From IMG/VR virus record IMGVR_UViG_3300028840_003497, positions 62,001-126,000 of that record: a DNA stretch of 64,000 nt; one strand, written 5' to 3'. Shown here one piece after another: positions 7,731 to 16,755 of the stretch; position 1 is the first letter of the stretch, and each line of letters starts with the position of its first letter. The translations under genes were made by a program, and so were the position numbers. Below the pieces are notes generated by a model. That model made no database searches and was not told where the DNA came from. It saw only the letters and a program-made list of their open reading frames with translations. The stretch is from a virus.

Positions 7731-8398
7731 TACTTACCTTTCGCAATTGCAAGATCGGCTCGCAGGTTATTGACCGCGTTCTCTACATGCATAACCGCAT
7801 GCACATAGCTCTTGTCCTCCCATTCAAACAAATCAGCCAGTACCCTCACTAATTCGTTCCTCTGCTTCTCGATCTCCCCCCAGGACTCAGCAACCTCTCT
7901 CAAGTGATCCGCAACATACTGTGAACCCTTCCCTCGCATGAAAGCCTGCAGCCCAGCCACATCCATACAGCGCCGTAACCGCTCCACCTCTGCCTCCAGC
8001 CCCGCCACCTCACGCTTTGTAGCGTGGATCTCGTAGTCCATACAGACCGTCGCCGAGCGCCCCTTGCAGAACGGGTTCTTGTCAGTATTTTCATGCTTAC
8101 ACGTTGCACACAGGAACTTTTCAGCCCTCTCTCGGTCCTCGTCCTCCTCAACAGCAGCGACAAACTCATCCTTAGAGACCTGCTTTGGACCGTCCCCCGT
8201 TTCCACGATATGCATCAGAGGCTTGTCGGTAGAGACCCCCTTCATCATGCACGACTCACACTGGAGCGGATCCCCTTCGTTACCGTAGAAGTCGAACGAC
8301 GGAATACACCTGGTAACAATGCCACAATCGGCACACTTACACATCTGGTGCCGCAGATCTCCTGTCCTGTGTGTAAAAATCTTCTCCTCGCTCATCAT
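7730..8398 (-). CDS. Zinc-site and coiled-coil protein, 222 aa
   Basis: Three cysteine groups are seen: CKCADCG (about 20-26), CESCM (48-52), and CATCKHENTDKNPFCKG (96-112). A coiled coil (VAGLEAEVERL) follows. TTACGGAGGCAG precedes a double ATG. It looks like a modular adaptor. Function not recognised. Confidence 0.6.
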   Translation of the reverse strand: MMSEEKIFTHRTGDLRHQMCKCADCGIVTRCIPSFDFYGNEGDPLQCESCMMKGVSTDKPLMHIVETGDGPKQVSKDEFVAAVEEDEDRERAEKFLCATCKHENTDKNPFCKGRSATVCMDYEIHATKREVAGLEAEVERLRRCMDVAGLQAFMRGKGSQYVADHLREVAESWGEIEKQRNELVRVLADLFEWEDKSYVHAVMHVENAVNNLRADLAIAKGK

Positions 8399-8472
8399 CT
8401 GCCTCCGTAAATCAGCTCACAAACCTTCGCGCACTTCGCCACACCGCACCAGCATCTAATCCTCCGCGTCAA
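8395..8472 (-). CDS. Possible 25-aa cysteine-rich peptide, TTG start
   Basis: A short frame fills the gap between two genes. The TTG overlaps the TGA of the upstream gene and the stop overlaps the next ATG. The predicted peptide includes CWCGVAKCAKVC, and GGAGG lies a few bases before the TTG. Too short to be sure. Confidence 0.3.
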   Translation of the reverse strand: MTRRIRCWCGVAKCAKVCELIYGGR

Positions 8473-8912
8473 AAACCCTCCGACCTAATGGCACCCATCA
8501 AATCCTCGATACGGATCCTCTTCTCATTCAAATAGGCCAGCGCACTCACCTTCGCTGATTCGTAAGTCTTGAAGATATGAATATAATCCATGTAGATCCG
8601 CTCCTGAGCATCCATTGACGCCTTCGCCTGCATCGGAACCGTAACCAAAAGATCGGCGTTCCATGAGCGCGCCATCGACTCGTACTCCTTCACCCGATCC
8701 TCAATCTCCTTCCGGATCTTTTCAAGATGCTCTTCGACGCACTCACTGTCGGGCACACTGATCTGCGAGGACGGCACAAAGACAGGCCCCTGCGGAACCC
8801 TCGACACCAGCCGGTACTTGCAAATTACCACCGTCGGCTCGGGCCATCCTCTCACCCTGCGATTCACCACAAACACAATATCGCCAACCTTCAACTCTTC
8901 TTTCCAACTCAT
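8469..8912 (-). CDS. Hypothetical protein, 147 aa
   Basis: The N-terminal 50 residues look like a small strand-rich domain (LKVGDIVFVVNRRVRG). The rest is a long charged helix, probably coiled coil. No family known. The 116 bases between this g and the next gene upstream hold only a short ambiguous frame. Confidence 0.6.
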   Translation of the reverse strand: MSWKEELKVGDIVFVVNRRVRGWPEPTVVICKYRLVSRVPQGPVFVPSSQISVPDSECVEEHLEKIRKEIEDRVKEYESMARSWNADLLVTVPMQAKASMDAQERIYMDYIHIFKTYESAKVSALAYLNEKRIRIEDLMGAIRSEGF

Positions 8913-9028
8913 TCTGCAACCTCCAACACCAACAACATTGCTCCATCTTAGAGCCGTTCATCAACACGATCTTTTTTTTCAGCCCAAACATCCCCTTCTG
9001 GCAGACCCAATTAACAAAAACACTGGTT

Positions 9029-9490
9029 TCAGCCACCTGGGTTTTGTTGTGGTGGCGGAAGTCCCAGGAGGTCTCTTCCTCTTTGCACGAGGTACGCCCT
9101 GACAGACTGAGGCATTGTTCCGTCGGGATAGACCAAGTGATTCTGCTTAATGGTAAGAAGTACTCCACTCTCTAGATTTCTTGGTACGCGCGCAGCTTCC
9201 ATCCAAAGGCCCGGCGCGAACCAGATCATATCCCAGGGGTCCTTCTCGTCCCCCGCATCCACCAGGATCTCCCGGGGCACAGAGGGCCACGCAGAGACCG
9301 CCCGCGCCACCACAGGATCGGTCAACAGATTGACCTGCATCAGGCTCCCTCCGTGCTCGCTCTTGAGCACAGCCACAGCCTCCTTGAAGGCAGCCTCAGC
9401 CCGGTCCCTAATCTCCTTGAGATACTCGGGATCTACTTCAATATCTTCTTCTTCCACCGTGTTGTTTTCCGCAACTTTAGGATCTTCCAT
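9029..9490 (-). CDS. Hypothetical protein, 153 aa
   Basis: Start chosen at the ATG preceded by GGAGGGCATA; the longer frame from a TTG at 9526 lacks a good ribosome binding site. It has an acidic N-terminal segment, a helix, and a C-terminal domain ending in a proline-rich tail. Not recognised. It follows the methyltransferase gene directly. Confidence 0.6.
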   Translation of the reverse strand: MEDPKVAENNTVEEEDIEVDPEYLKEIRDRAEAAFKEAVAVLKSEHGGSLMQVNLLTDPVVARAVSAWPSVPREILVDAGDEKDPWDMIWFAPGLWMEAARVPRNLESGVLLTIKQNHLVYPDGTMPQSVRAYLVQRGRDLLGLPPPQQNPGG

Positions 9491-9532
9491 TATGCCCTCC
9501 ACCACCATCTTGATGGCGTTCGTCAACAGGCT

Positions 9533-11902
9533 CTATTTCTCGGGTTTCCTCGTCTTCGGCTTGCCGGTGTCCTTGTCCTGATCTAATGCAAGATCCACCC
9601 ACTGAGCACTGTCCCCCTCGCGGATCGGGCTCACGCTTGTCAGATCAAAATACCTCTGGCAAATAACGTCACAGTATCTGGGATCCATCTCAGATCCAAA
9701 ACCGCGCCTCCCTGTGCGCTCTGCCGCAATGATCGTCGTGCCACTACCCATAAATGAATCCAGCACAATATCGTCCCGCAAGGAGCTGTTTTTGATCGCC
9801 CGCTCGACCAACTCGATGGGCTTCATGGTATTATGGGACATGCCAATCGCTGTCTGAAACGTATGACATCCTTCAACAACCAAGTTGCACACAACACCAT
9901 TATATGGAGATTTCTCGACGCTCATGATACGCCGCGTGAAACACTCCACACCATCGTATTCGAAGAAATGATACGCTGGACACTTGCTCCGCTGAGGCGA
10001 AACAAAAACAACATAGCAAGGCAGCGTCTCTTTAAAAATCCTATCACCAATTCCAGCCCCAGGAGGAGCATTGTGAATATTTGTCGTCGTCCTGAAACCG
10101 AGAGACTCTGCCAACATAGCCACCTGAGCCGCAAGGAAAGGAGACACTGTCTTGCACACACGGTAGTGCCGTATATTGCTCCCGTCTCCAGCCATATACC
10201 CATCCAACATCGCAGATCGAGTCTCCTCCGACCACTGGTCAAAGCGAGGGAACATCTTATTTGCTGCCCCACGCCCGCACATTTTCTCAAGACGATCCCC
10301 CCAATCACTGTCGAAGAAAACAACATTCATCCCATTGCCGTGATTGTCATACACGGAGGCCTTCGCCTTAAATGCCAACTCCAATAACTTCACCAGATGA
10401 CCCTCTTTGACATGCAACGAAAAACGAGGAAACTGCTTCTTCCCGTTCCCAGCCTTTAGGAATGATCCTTCTGCAGCAAATAATCCTATGGCCCAAGCTT
10501 CATCAACAGAAGGGCTACGCCCAACACCGCACTCTAGTTTCGGCGTCAAAACATAGTCTCCAGCCAGAAGATCCGAAGCCTCAACAAATCTCGGATCATC
10601 ATACTGCCCACTCCCTACACGCCTACGAATCAGGAATGGGTGATTATGTGTTGCCGAAACCGACAAGGAAGACCCAGAAACCGAGATATGAAAAATATCC
10701 TCTTTATACTCGTGCACCGTCACATTCTTTACAGAATGAAACTTGCCATCGTGACCAAACACAGAATCACCAATGCCAACGTCAGATATCGGCTGATATC
10801 CCTTGTCTGTTACAATCATGCTATCCGGAGAGAGACACGGATGTAAATCGTTCTTTCTCGGCTTGTCGTAATTCCAAACGTCCGCCTGATCCCGATCCCC
10901 ACACCAGTGTCGATCCGTAGCTCCCTCTCTCCATCCGTACAAGATCGGCTCGTACTGCCGCTGATAGTCCGAGCGACCTATCGTAAATGTATTCTTGGCC
11001 CAGATGATGAACGTGGACCAGTGTCCACCGGCCTCTCGGAACGTTCCCTGCAAAGTATCCAGCTCCGACGAAGACATGCAAATATAGATCGCGCCTTCAC
11101 AGACCGGCAACATCGCCTGCATAGTCTTCAGCAAGAACGGACGGAATTCCTCACCGAGATCGTCATTCTCGATCTCCCGATGATTCCCGCGCAGTTTATC
11201 CTTCATTGTCTTGCCATAGGCCACGTTATACGGAGGATCCGTGAAAATCATCTTGGCAGCCTCTCCATCCATAACCTTGTCAATCACCGCGCGGTCCGTC
11301 GAGTCTCCACAAATCAACCTGTGAGGCCCCATCTTCCAAACGTCTCCCAGGCTCGTGATAGCAGGGACTGTGTCCGGGTCCGGAGGATCTGGCGGCTCTG
11401 CGCCCCCCTCACCCTGGCCGTCCTTGTACTCGGAGATTAACCATTCGACCTCCTCGCGCTCGAACCCGATCCCAGCAATGGCCTCGTCACCCTCTTTCAA
11501 CATGGCTTGCAAGTGAACCGCCAAAGCATCGTCGTCCCACTCCGACACAATCTCACCTAAGCGGTTGTCAGAGATATTGAACCCGGCAGCCGTCACGTTG
11601 TCATCATCGGCCCAGATCACCGGAATATGCATCAGACCAATGTCCTGACAAGCATACAAACGCTGATGCCCCGCCTCAATAATCCCGGTCCTTTTGTTAA
11701 CCAAAATAGGCCAACGAACTCCAAACCTCTGAATCCCGGCAACCAGCGTCTCCAACGACACAGTCTTCCGGGGATTCGACGGATCAGGCTTCACTTCGCC
11801 AATCGGCTTAAGCAACGGAATCAAATCCGGAAGCACTTCAATGTCACGCTTTGCACCCTTCAAATAAAAACGCTCTCCGCGCTTATCATACGGTTCACCC
11901 AT
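9533..11902 (-). CDS. ParB-like/DNA N6- or N4-methyltransferase fusion, intein-interrupted
   Basis: Residues about 30-115 form a ParB/Srx-like nuclease-fold domain with the characteristic E-A-G-H-Q-R (76-81). A linker leads to a beta-class amino-methyltransferase: DPPYN (222-226) is the catalytic motif and DSFMGSGTT, after the intein, is the S-adenosylmethionine loop. ParB-methyltransferase fusions occur in phages and mobile elements and often protect DNA from restriction. The exteins total 453 aa. The intein splits the HP-TMKP region. A sigma70-like promoter lies about 85 bases upstream. Confidence 0.85.
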   Translation of the reverse strand: MGEPYDKRGERFYLKGAKRDIEVLPDLIPLLKPIGEVKPDPSNPRKTVSLETLVAGIQRFGVRWPILVNKRTGIIEAGHQRLYACQDIGLMHIPVIWADDDNVTAAGFNISDNRLGEIVSEWDDDALAVHLQAMLKEGDEAIAGIGFEREEVEWLISEYKDGQGEGGAEPPDPPDPDTVPAITSLGDVWKMGPHRLICGDSTDRAVIDKVMDGEAAKMIFTDPPYNVAYGKTMKDKLRGNHREIENDDLGEEFRPFLLKTMQAMLPVCEGAIYICMSSSELDTLQGTFREAGGHWSTFIIWAKNTFTIGRSDYQRQYEPILYGWREGATDRHWCGDRDQADVWNYDKPRKNDLHPCLSPDSMIVTDKGYQPISDVGIGDSVFGHDGKFHSVKNVTVHEYKEDIFHISVSGSSLSVSATHNHPFLIRRRVGSGQYDDPRFVEASDLLAGDYVLTPKLECGVGRSPSVDEAWAIGLFAAEGSFLKAGNGKKQFPRFSLHVKEGHLVKLLELAFKAKASVYDNHGNGMNVVFFDSDWGDRLEKMCGRGAANKMFPRFDQWSEETRSAMLDGYMAGDGSNIRHYRVCKTVSPFLAAQVAMLAESLGFRTTTNIHNAPPGAGIGDRIFKETLPCYVVFVSPQRSKCPAYHFFEYDGVECFTRRIMSVEKSPYNGVVCNLVVEGCHTFQTAIGMSHNTMKPIELVERAIKNSSLRDDIVLDSFMGSGTTIIAAERTGRRGFGSEMDPRYCDVICQRYFDLTSVSPIREGDSAQWVDLALDQDKDTGKPKTRKPEK
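9830..10837 (-). mobile_element. Intein in the DNA methyltransferase (LAGLIDADG type)
   Basis: 336 residues from Cys1 (CLSPDSMIVTD) to the terminal His-Asn (GMSHN), with Thr as the first C-extein residue. The N-splicing block B is visible as SATHNHPFL. Two LAGLIDADG-like helices (IGLFAAEGSF and LDGYMAGDGSN) mark a homing endonuclease domain that looks intact. It sits within the conserved HPTMKP region. Removing it restores a normal methyltransferase. Confidence 0.9.
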
Positions 11903-11985
11903 TATGTTCTCCTGTTATTAGAGGGGGGAAGGAACTCAAAAAAAACACAACATAAATCAACATTCAACAATCTCCAGCTTGGAAG

Positions 11986-12014
11986 ACGTTACGCTTCCAC
12001 CGCGCATTTGTCAA
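11986..12014 (-). promoter_or_regulatory. Sigma70-type promoter for the methyltransferase gene
   Basis: TTGACA at 12014-12009, 17-base spacer, TAACGT at 11991-11986. The bases just after the -35 box (AATGCGC) match those at several other promoters in the window. Confidence 0.6.
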
Positions 12015-12035
12015 CAAGAATCAAAAAATGAAGAT

Positions 12036-12050
12036 GCGAACTCAAGTTCG
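12036..12050. repeat. Interspersed palindrome copy 3
   Basis: GCGAACTCAAGTTCG with the final base changed. It begins 8 bases past the stop of the upstream gene and just upstream of the methyltransferase promoter. Confidence 0.7.
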
Positions 12051-12057
12051 TCGCTCA

Positions 12058-12498
12058 TCACTCCTTCTTAGGGATATTCATCTTCTCACGAATCGCAGAC
12101 AGATCGTCTTTCTGGTCATCAATCTTGTCGCCGAGCTTCTTGACGTTCTCTTTTAATTCCCCCTGGACTTCCTTGATGGTGTCGAGCTTCGTCTCGTGGA
12201 CACTTTGATCAGTATGCATCTCCTGTTGCTGATCACCAATCCTCTGAATCCCGTCCGAATTCCTTGAAACGCGAACGTTCATATTTTGAAAACTGAAAAA
12301 CAGCGCTCCAGAAGCAAAAACAATAGGAATAAACCAAACGATTAGCTTGGCCCATGTGTCACGAGACAACCCGAGGGGACCTTTGTCATTCTTTGGAGGG
12401 AGATAGTTGCACGACGTGCAGTGTTCGGAGTTATGGTTTGATTCGTAATGCCCGACATCAGAAGGGGAAAGAGCAACGGATTCTGGGGAACCTTTCAC
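12058..12498 (-). CDS. Single-pass membrane protein with coiled-coil tail
   Basis: The GTG start at 12498 is chosen because AAGGAGGT precedes it; the longer frame lacks such a site. A soluble N-terminus with CTSC is followed by one membrane helix (IVWFIPIVFASGALFF, about residues 57-75) and a long C-terminal coiled coil. The topology recalls XhlA-like or tail-spanning helper proteins of phages, but no clear family match is seen. Role unknown. Confidence 0.6.
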   Translation of the reverse strand: MKGSPESVALSPSDVGHYESNHNSEHCTSCNYLPPKNDKGPLGLSRDTWAKLIVWFIPIVFASGALFFSFQNMNVRVSRNSDGIQRIGDQQQEMHTDQSVHETKLDTIKEVQGELKENVKKLGDKIDDQKDDLSAIREKMNIPKKE

Positions 12499-12607
12499 GT
12501 CGACCTCCTTATCAATAAGAGTATCCACAATTAGATACGAAGTCCACATAAAATATGTATCAGGGAATGATGTTAAGCGCAATCAAAAAAACAGAACAGG
12601 TCGCGAA

Positions 12608-13465
12608 CTACTCCTCGGGCTCGTCACCATCGTATTCGGCATTTTCGGATGTGCCATCGCCTTTGTCCCGACTCTCCAACTCCTCGATCAGACCGGCACC
12701 GTACGCTACACTGTCGTCTTCCTCAACGTATGCGATGAGCCGAACACCGAGGTTCTTCTCCATCTTGCGGAACACGTCTTGGATCGACTCGATTCCGGCA
12801 TTCGTTCCCAAATACTCCGTGCAAATAAGATCGAGGTTGTTGCCTGGCTTCTCGCTTCCCGAGATTTCCCCAGCCTTTTCCAATGCCCGGCTGACGTTCT
12901 TGTGTTGCTCGGGGAAGAGTTTGAAATTCATTGGTTTCGGCTTCTCCTCGCCGCCCTCATCTCCTTCTCCGTCTCCACCTCCGCCACCCTCACCCTTGGC
13001 ATCTTTGAGCATCTTGTCGATCTCGACAACAGATTTCCCGGCGACCTTATTGCGCCATTCAGATGCGTTCTCGACAGTCACAATGTGCATGAGCATACGA
13101 GCTTTCGTCCACCCAAGACCCCGCATCCACTGCTGAATATTGGCTGGCATTTTCTTGAACCACTCCTGCAACTGCACAAGAAACTGAGCCTTTCGGATAT
13201 GAATCTGCAGTTCTTTCTCGACATATTCGCGAAAGGAATCAAAGCCCCAGTCCCGATACATATCCTCGTCGTAAGCGGTCTCCAGCACGACAGCCAGATC
13301 CCAATTCTTGTCTTCGGTCTCAGCAAGTAACCGCAGAATTTTGTCTCTGATCTCCTTGTTACCGTACTTGCTTTCCTCGTTTTCACCCTCACCAACTACA
13401 GCCAGATCCAAACCATCCTTGGTTTCGTCAACCTTAGCTTTCTTTACTTTCTTCTTTGCCACCAT
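12608..13465 (-). CDS. Hypothetical protein with helix-turn-helix-like segment
   Basis: The basic N-terminus is followed by a helical domain (WGFDSFREYVEKELQI then RKAQFLVQLQEWF) resembling phage or plasmid proteins that contain a ParB-like helix-turn-helix. A Gly-rich linker (about 160-172) leads to a second domain with an acidic tail. DNA binding is an inference. ACAAGGAGATAGACA precedes the start. Confidence 0.55.
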   Translation of the reverse strand: MVAKKKVKKAKVDETKDGLDLAVVGEGENEESKYGNKEIRDKILRLLAETEDKNWDLAVVLETAYDEDMYRDWGFDSFREYVEKELQIHIRKAQFLVQLQEWFKKMPANIQQWMRGLGWTKARMLMHIVTVENASEWRNKVAGKSVVEIDKMLKDAKGEGGGGGDGEGDEGGEEKPKPMNFKLFPEQHKNVSRALEKAGEISGSEKPGNNLDLICTEYLGTNAGIESIQDVFRKMEKNLGVRLIAYVEEDDSVAYGAGLIEELESRDKGDGTSENAEYDGDEPEE

Positions 13466-14000
13466 TGTCTATCTCCTTGTTTTGCAACCGTAAACATTCA
13501 GCAATCACATATGCATCTGCAATATTGTCATCGCTTACCTTGAAACCGCGCTCACACACGGCTTTGATTATTTCTTTCTTGCCCTTCCTCCCTTTGGAGA
13601 AGCGGCCCTTTCCAAGCACTCTCTTCCTGGCAGAAGAGGCCACGATCATAGTAGGAATGAGACCCAGAGCAAGCCACAACTGCGATTTGACAGTACCCTG
13701 AATCTCTCCGAGGTCGTTCTGTTTTCCACTCGCACCGAAAGCATACTGCTCAATGGCTATTTCGATGACATCTGCCACACGAACATGCCGTGTCTCCACC
13801 GACCGACACATTTTAACGATACCATTGGCAATATAGACCAGCCTTTCGATTTTTTTCTTGACAGATGCATCCCTCGGAAGCTCCCAGCCCCAGAGCCCAT
13901 GGTCTACAACCTTACCATCCTGGTTAACCACCACCGCAGCAGCTGCCCTGACCGACAAGTCAAGCCCAATGAAAAATCGCTCTTTGCACACCATGATCAT
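13434..14000 (-). CDS. RuvC-like Holliday-junction resolvase, RNase H fold
   Basis: The start is placed at the ATG in a TGATG overlap. The N-terminal FIGLDLSVRAAAAVVV strand holds the first catalytic Asp. IAIEQYAFG supplies the second acidic residue and SDDNIADAYVIAECL the C-terminal pair, as in RuvC. Such enzymes cleave four-way DNA junctions during replication and packaging. At 188 aa it has typical RuvC length. It neighbours other DNA-processing genes. Confidence 0.75.
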   Translation of the reverse strand: MIMVCKERFFIGLDLSVRAAAAVVVNQDGKVVDHGLWGWELPRDASVKKKIERLVYIANGIVKMCRSVETRHVRVADVIEIAIEQYAFGASGKQNDLGEIQGTVKSQLWLALGLIPTMIVASSARKRVLGKGRFSKGRKGKKEIIKAVCERGFKVSDDNIADAYVIAECLRLQNKEIDNGGKEESKES

Positions 14001-14581
14001 CAATACGTCCCGCAAGACAACCGGATACCCTTCGCCAGCACATGCGGCATCCCGCCAGGATCTATGGTCACTCTCTCTAGCAACCGGTGCCAAACAAAAA
14101 CTTGTTCATAAATGTCGTCACTCGGGATCACGCCAACAAAGGCATACCTCGGATCGTTTCTATTGATACGGTCGAGCAGGTTCCGGCGTGCCCTCTCGCG
14201 AGAAAACAATTTCCTGTCCTTGCTCGTGCATACCGAGAAGTATGCGTTGACATATTTTCCGTACAAATCCTCACGCACCACCTTGTAGGCCACAGCGATC
14301 ACAAAGTTACCAACCTCCTCGTAAAAAAGGTTGTATCCCTTGCTCAGGATCGCATCAAACACTGACTTCCTTTCTGCCTTGCGGGCATCACGAGCAACCT
14401 GCACCTCCATGTCACGTTCAATCTTGCGCCGGTAATGGATCAAGGAAAGGATCATCGCCCCTTCCTGCTTATCCTCCGGAACATTGTGGAGCCACAATGG
14501 AACTTCGAAAGGAATCTCCAACTCGTCAGCCTTCTCTCTCCCCGCCGCTATAACGGCATCTCTAATTGTTTGATTCGTCAT
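14000..14581 (-). CDS. Hypothetical protein, 193 aa
   Basis: Start chosen at MTNQTIRDAV after AGGATAGAGACG; the longer frame lies inside the phosphoesterase gene. It is mostly helical with a conserved-looking basic middle (RARRNLLDRINRNDPRYAFVG). No family recognised. It sits between the resolvase and the phosphoesterase and overlaps both by a few bases. Confidence 0.6.
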   Translation of the reverse strand: MTNQTIRDAVIAAGREKADELEIPFEVPLWLHNVPEDKQEGAMILSLIHYRRKIERDMEVQVARDARKAERKSVFDAILSKGYNLFYEEVGNFVIAVAYKVVREDLYGKYVNAYFSVCTSKDRKLFSRERARRNLLDRINRNDPRYAFVGVIPSDDIYEQVFVWHRLLERVTIDPGGMPHVLAKGIRLSCGTY

Positions 14582-15188
14582 CGTCTCTATCCTTATGTCG
14601 AGACGCCGAGATCGCAACCAAATCGTGCCCACCTCGCATCTCAGTACAAATCGCCAGCGCGTCTTCCAGGAGCACCGGCTTGTAATTCCACACGTCGACA
14701 CCAACATCGACGATATTATCGAGAGATCGATACATCCCGTGAAGATGCCCATGAAGTACCGGCTTGTCCTTCGGCCACACAGTCGCGTCCGCAGGATCGT
14801 GTGTCACGAGTATCCCTCCCGGCAAGACGAGCGAAGTCGCAGCCAAAACGAAACCGCGATTCAAATACCACTTCGGCTTGAATCGATCATGGTTTCCAAA
14901 CACAAGCACCTTAACACCTGGCATTTTCGAGATGATCTTCTCCACGTAATTGTCCCGCATGGGGCCAAACAATGTAAGATCCCCAGCAATAATAAACAGA
15001 TCGTTCTCGCCAACACAATCGTTCATATTGCGAATCAGACCCTCATCCATCTTGGCCAAGTTCGCCCACGGACGATTACCCTTCTTCCACACAGTCTCGT
15101 GGCCAAAGTGCAAATCAGCCGTGAGCCAGATCTTATCGAACCCCATCTCTGTATAGTCAAGCGTTGGCAACATCATAGCATCCCCCAT
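14562..15188 (-). CDS. Calcineurin-like metallophosphoesterase
   Basis: The metal-binding blocks appear in order: DLHFGH (25-30), GD (69-70), GNHD (98-101), a middle His in VTHDP, and HGHLHG (146-151). The family hydrolyses phosphoesters in nucleic acids, nucleotides or proteins. Small standalone phage members are common but their substrates are mostly unknown. The start at 15188 is used because the upstream gene ends at 15190. Confidence 0.85.
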   Translation of the reverse strand: MGDAMMLPTLDYTEMGFDKIWLTADLHFGHETVWKKGNRPWANLAKMDEGLIRNMNDCVGENDLFIIAGDLTLFGPMRDNYVEKIISKMPGVKVLVFGNHDRFKPKWYLNRGFVLAATSLVLPGGILVTHDPADATVWPKDKPVLHGHLHGMYRSLDNIVDVGVDVWNYKPVLLEDALAICTEMRGGHDLVAISASRHKDRDDDESNN

Positions 15189-15189
15189 A

Positions 15190-16257
15190 TCAACCTGCCT
15201 TTTTCTTTCGCTTTCTGACACCAAAACAAAGATCACGCCCGTCGCAGAACTTTGGTTTTCCCTTCGATTTCATCTGGCATTCCGTAAGCCGAGGCATCTC
15301 CTCTGCCGCAGCCCGCATAACAAGACGCACGCTTTCCATTGCCTCGGACTCAAGATCCTTAAAGGCCACCGTGTTCTCATCACAAACCAACGCAGTCTGA
15401 TCATCACGGATCCTGTCAATAGCCGCGACCGCCAAGATGCAAGACCGAAACCTGTCCTGGATCTCCTCGATGATCGACTCGTCACGATTGACGAGATGTT
15501 CGATCATCCCAGATGCCAAACTGCGATCTCCTTTAAAAATGTAAATAATCCTAGCCTTCTGGATCCCAGTCGCCCACATCCCAATGTGAGCCTGCTCGAT
15601 ATGCTGAGACCTCGGCCTCCCTCCGAACTTCGGATTCAGGTCATCCTTAGCATCCAACTTCTCCGTCTTGATCTCAACAACCTCCAAGCCTTCATCAGGC
15701 CAATCGAAAATAGCGTCGATCTTCACAACCGCCCTGTAACCAGGAATCCTCAATTTCGGCTCGTCGTACTCCCACCCATCACCGGCTGGTCTCGGACCCC
15801 ATCCACGCTCCAGAGATACACCATCAGGGACCTTGTTCTCAAAACCAACTACTTCCCTCTTAAATTTAGAGGTGTCATCTTCGTCGATCTGCACCCAGCG
15901 CTTCCAACGACCAAGCATGACACCATCCGGGAAGGACGCCAGAGCCTTTTGCTGCATCAGATCGTGATAAGCATGCCCCTGGTCGAAGTTCCAGAGTGTC
16001 TCAGATCGAAACATCACCTTCGGAGCATCAGCCTTCTCCTGTTGAGACGCCATCAGCGCAAACATTCTCGGACACACTTTGTGAACACCCGAGGCTCCGA
16101 TCCACCATTCTTTCCAGATCGGATCGTTCTTGTCGAGGGTGACATTCGCAGCCCCTCTCTCCTCGATCCAATGCTCCTTGAGGGCCTCCACAACTTTGGT
16201 CGAGGCAATACTAATCGGTGGCAGCTCTCTTTGCTGCCTCATATGCTGACCCAACAT
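15190..16257 (-). CDS. Cas4/RecB-like PD-(D/E)XK nuclease with probable Fe-S cluster
   Basis: The nuclease core shows a His near residue 98 (HAYHDL), KIDAIFD (D181), VVEIKTEK (E195, K197) and a QAHIGMW motif. Cysteines at about 62 and at 327, 338 and 344 match the split four-cysteine arrangement that holds a 4Fe-4S cluster in Cas4 and AddB enzymes. Phage homologues probably process DNA ends in recombination. No CRISPR array is nearby. Confidence 0.75.
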   Translation of the reverse strand: MLGQHMRQQRELPPISIASTKVVEALKEHWIEERGAANVTLDKNDPIWKEWWIGASGVHKVCPRMFALMASQQEKADAPKVMFRSETLWNFDQGHAYHDLMQQKALASFPDGVMLGRWKRWVQIDEDDTSKFKREVVGFENKVPDGVSLERGWGPRPAGDGWEYDEPKLRIPGYRAVVKIDAIFDWPDEGLEVVEIKTEKLDAKDDLNPKFGGRPRSQHIEQAHIGMWATGIQKARIIYIFKGDRSLASGMIEHLVNRDESIIEEIQDRFRSCILAVAAIDRIRDDQTALVCDENTVAFKDLESEAMESVRLVMRAAAEEMPRLTECQMKSKGKPKFCDGRDLCFGVRKRKKKAG

Positions 16258-16302
16258 TCAACCTCCTCCGGCAATCTATGCCGACATCAACTCTACATTT
16301 TT

Positions 16303-16686
16303 TCAACCGGACTTCTGCATCCCAGCCTTTTTGTCAATTTCATTAACCCGGAAAGTAATATGACATACGGATTCGTCATCACTGATTCCTCCGTAAAACT
16401 GCGAGAGATGCCCGAACCACACCTCACCATTGGCAAATCCATCCGTAATAGGTAGCCTTTTGTCCTTGCGAAACTGTGCCACCGTACCCGGACGCACACT
16501 GACTACTGTTGCCTTCCCAAAGGGGATCGGCTTGCCATCATCCGGGGTCCATGGAAGAAACTTCGAGGTGAAAACCAACTCTCCATTCGCAGAATGCGGA
16601 CATGTGCCTTTGGGATATCTTCTAACAATCCCAGCACATTTTCCTTCCATGATTAAGCGAGTTTCGGTACGTGTGCAACTAAACAT
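16303..16686 (-). CDS. Possible ASCH/PUA-like protein
   Basis: Two short strand-rich regions surround KATVVSVRPGTVAQFRK, which recalls the RNA-binding pocket strand of ASCH domains. The resemblance is by eye only. AAGGAGTTGATAG precedes the start and a palindrome copy lies 19 bases upstream. Could also be an unrelated small beta protein. Confidence 0.4.
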   Translation of the reverse strand: MFSCTRTETRLIMEGKCAGIVRRYPKGTCPHSANGELVFTSKFLPWTPDDGKPIPFGKATVVSVRPGTVAQFRKDKRLPITDGFANGEVWFGHLSQFYGGISDDESVCHITFRVNEIDKKAGMQKSG

Positions 16687-16704
16687 CTATCAACTCCTTC
16701 ATCT

Positions 16705-16720
16705 GCGAACTTGAGTTCGC
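16705..16720. repeat. Interspersed palindrome copy 4
   Basis: GCGAACTTGAGTTCGC lies 36 bases past the stop of the upstream coiled-coil gene and before the gene at 16303-16686. Confidence 0.75.
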
Positions 16721-16755
16721 AGCAGCGGGATCGTAATCCCCAACAAAAAACCAGC

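Noticed and set aside
8743-9168. A 141-aa minus-strand frame over the 8913-9028 gap
   Set aside because: Most of it overlaps two better genes in other frames and it has no ribosome binding site. Only a short part of the gap could code.
15190-16257. A CRISPR-associated role for the Cas4-like nuclease
   Set aside because: No repeat-spacer array or other Cas gene is present; phage Cas4-like nucleases usually work in recombination.
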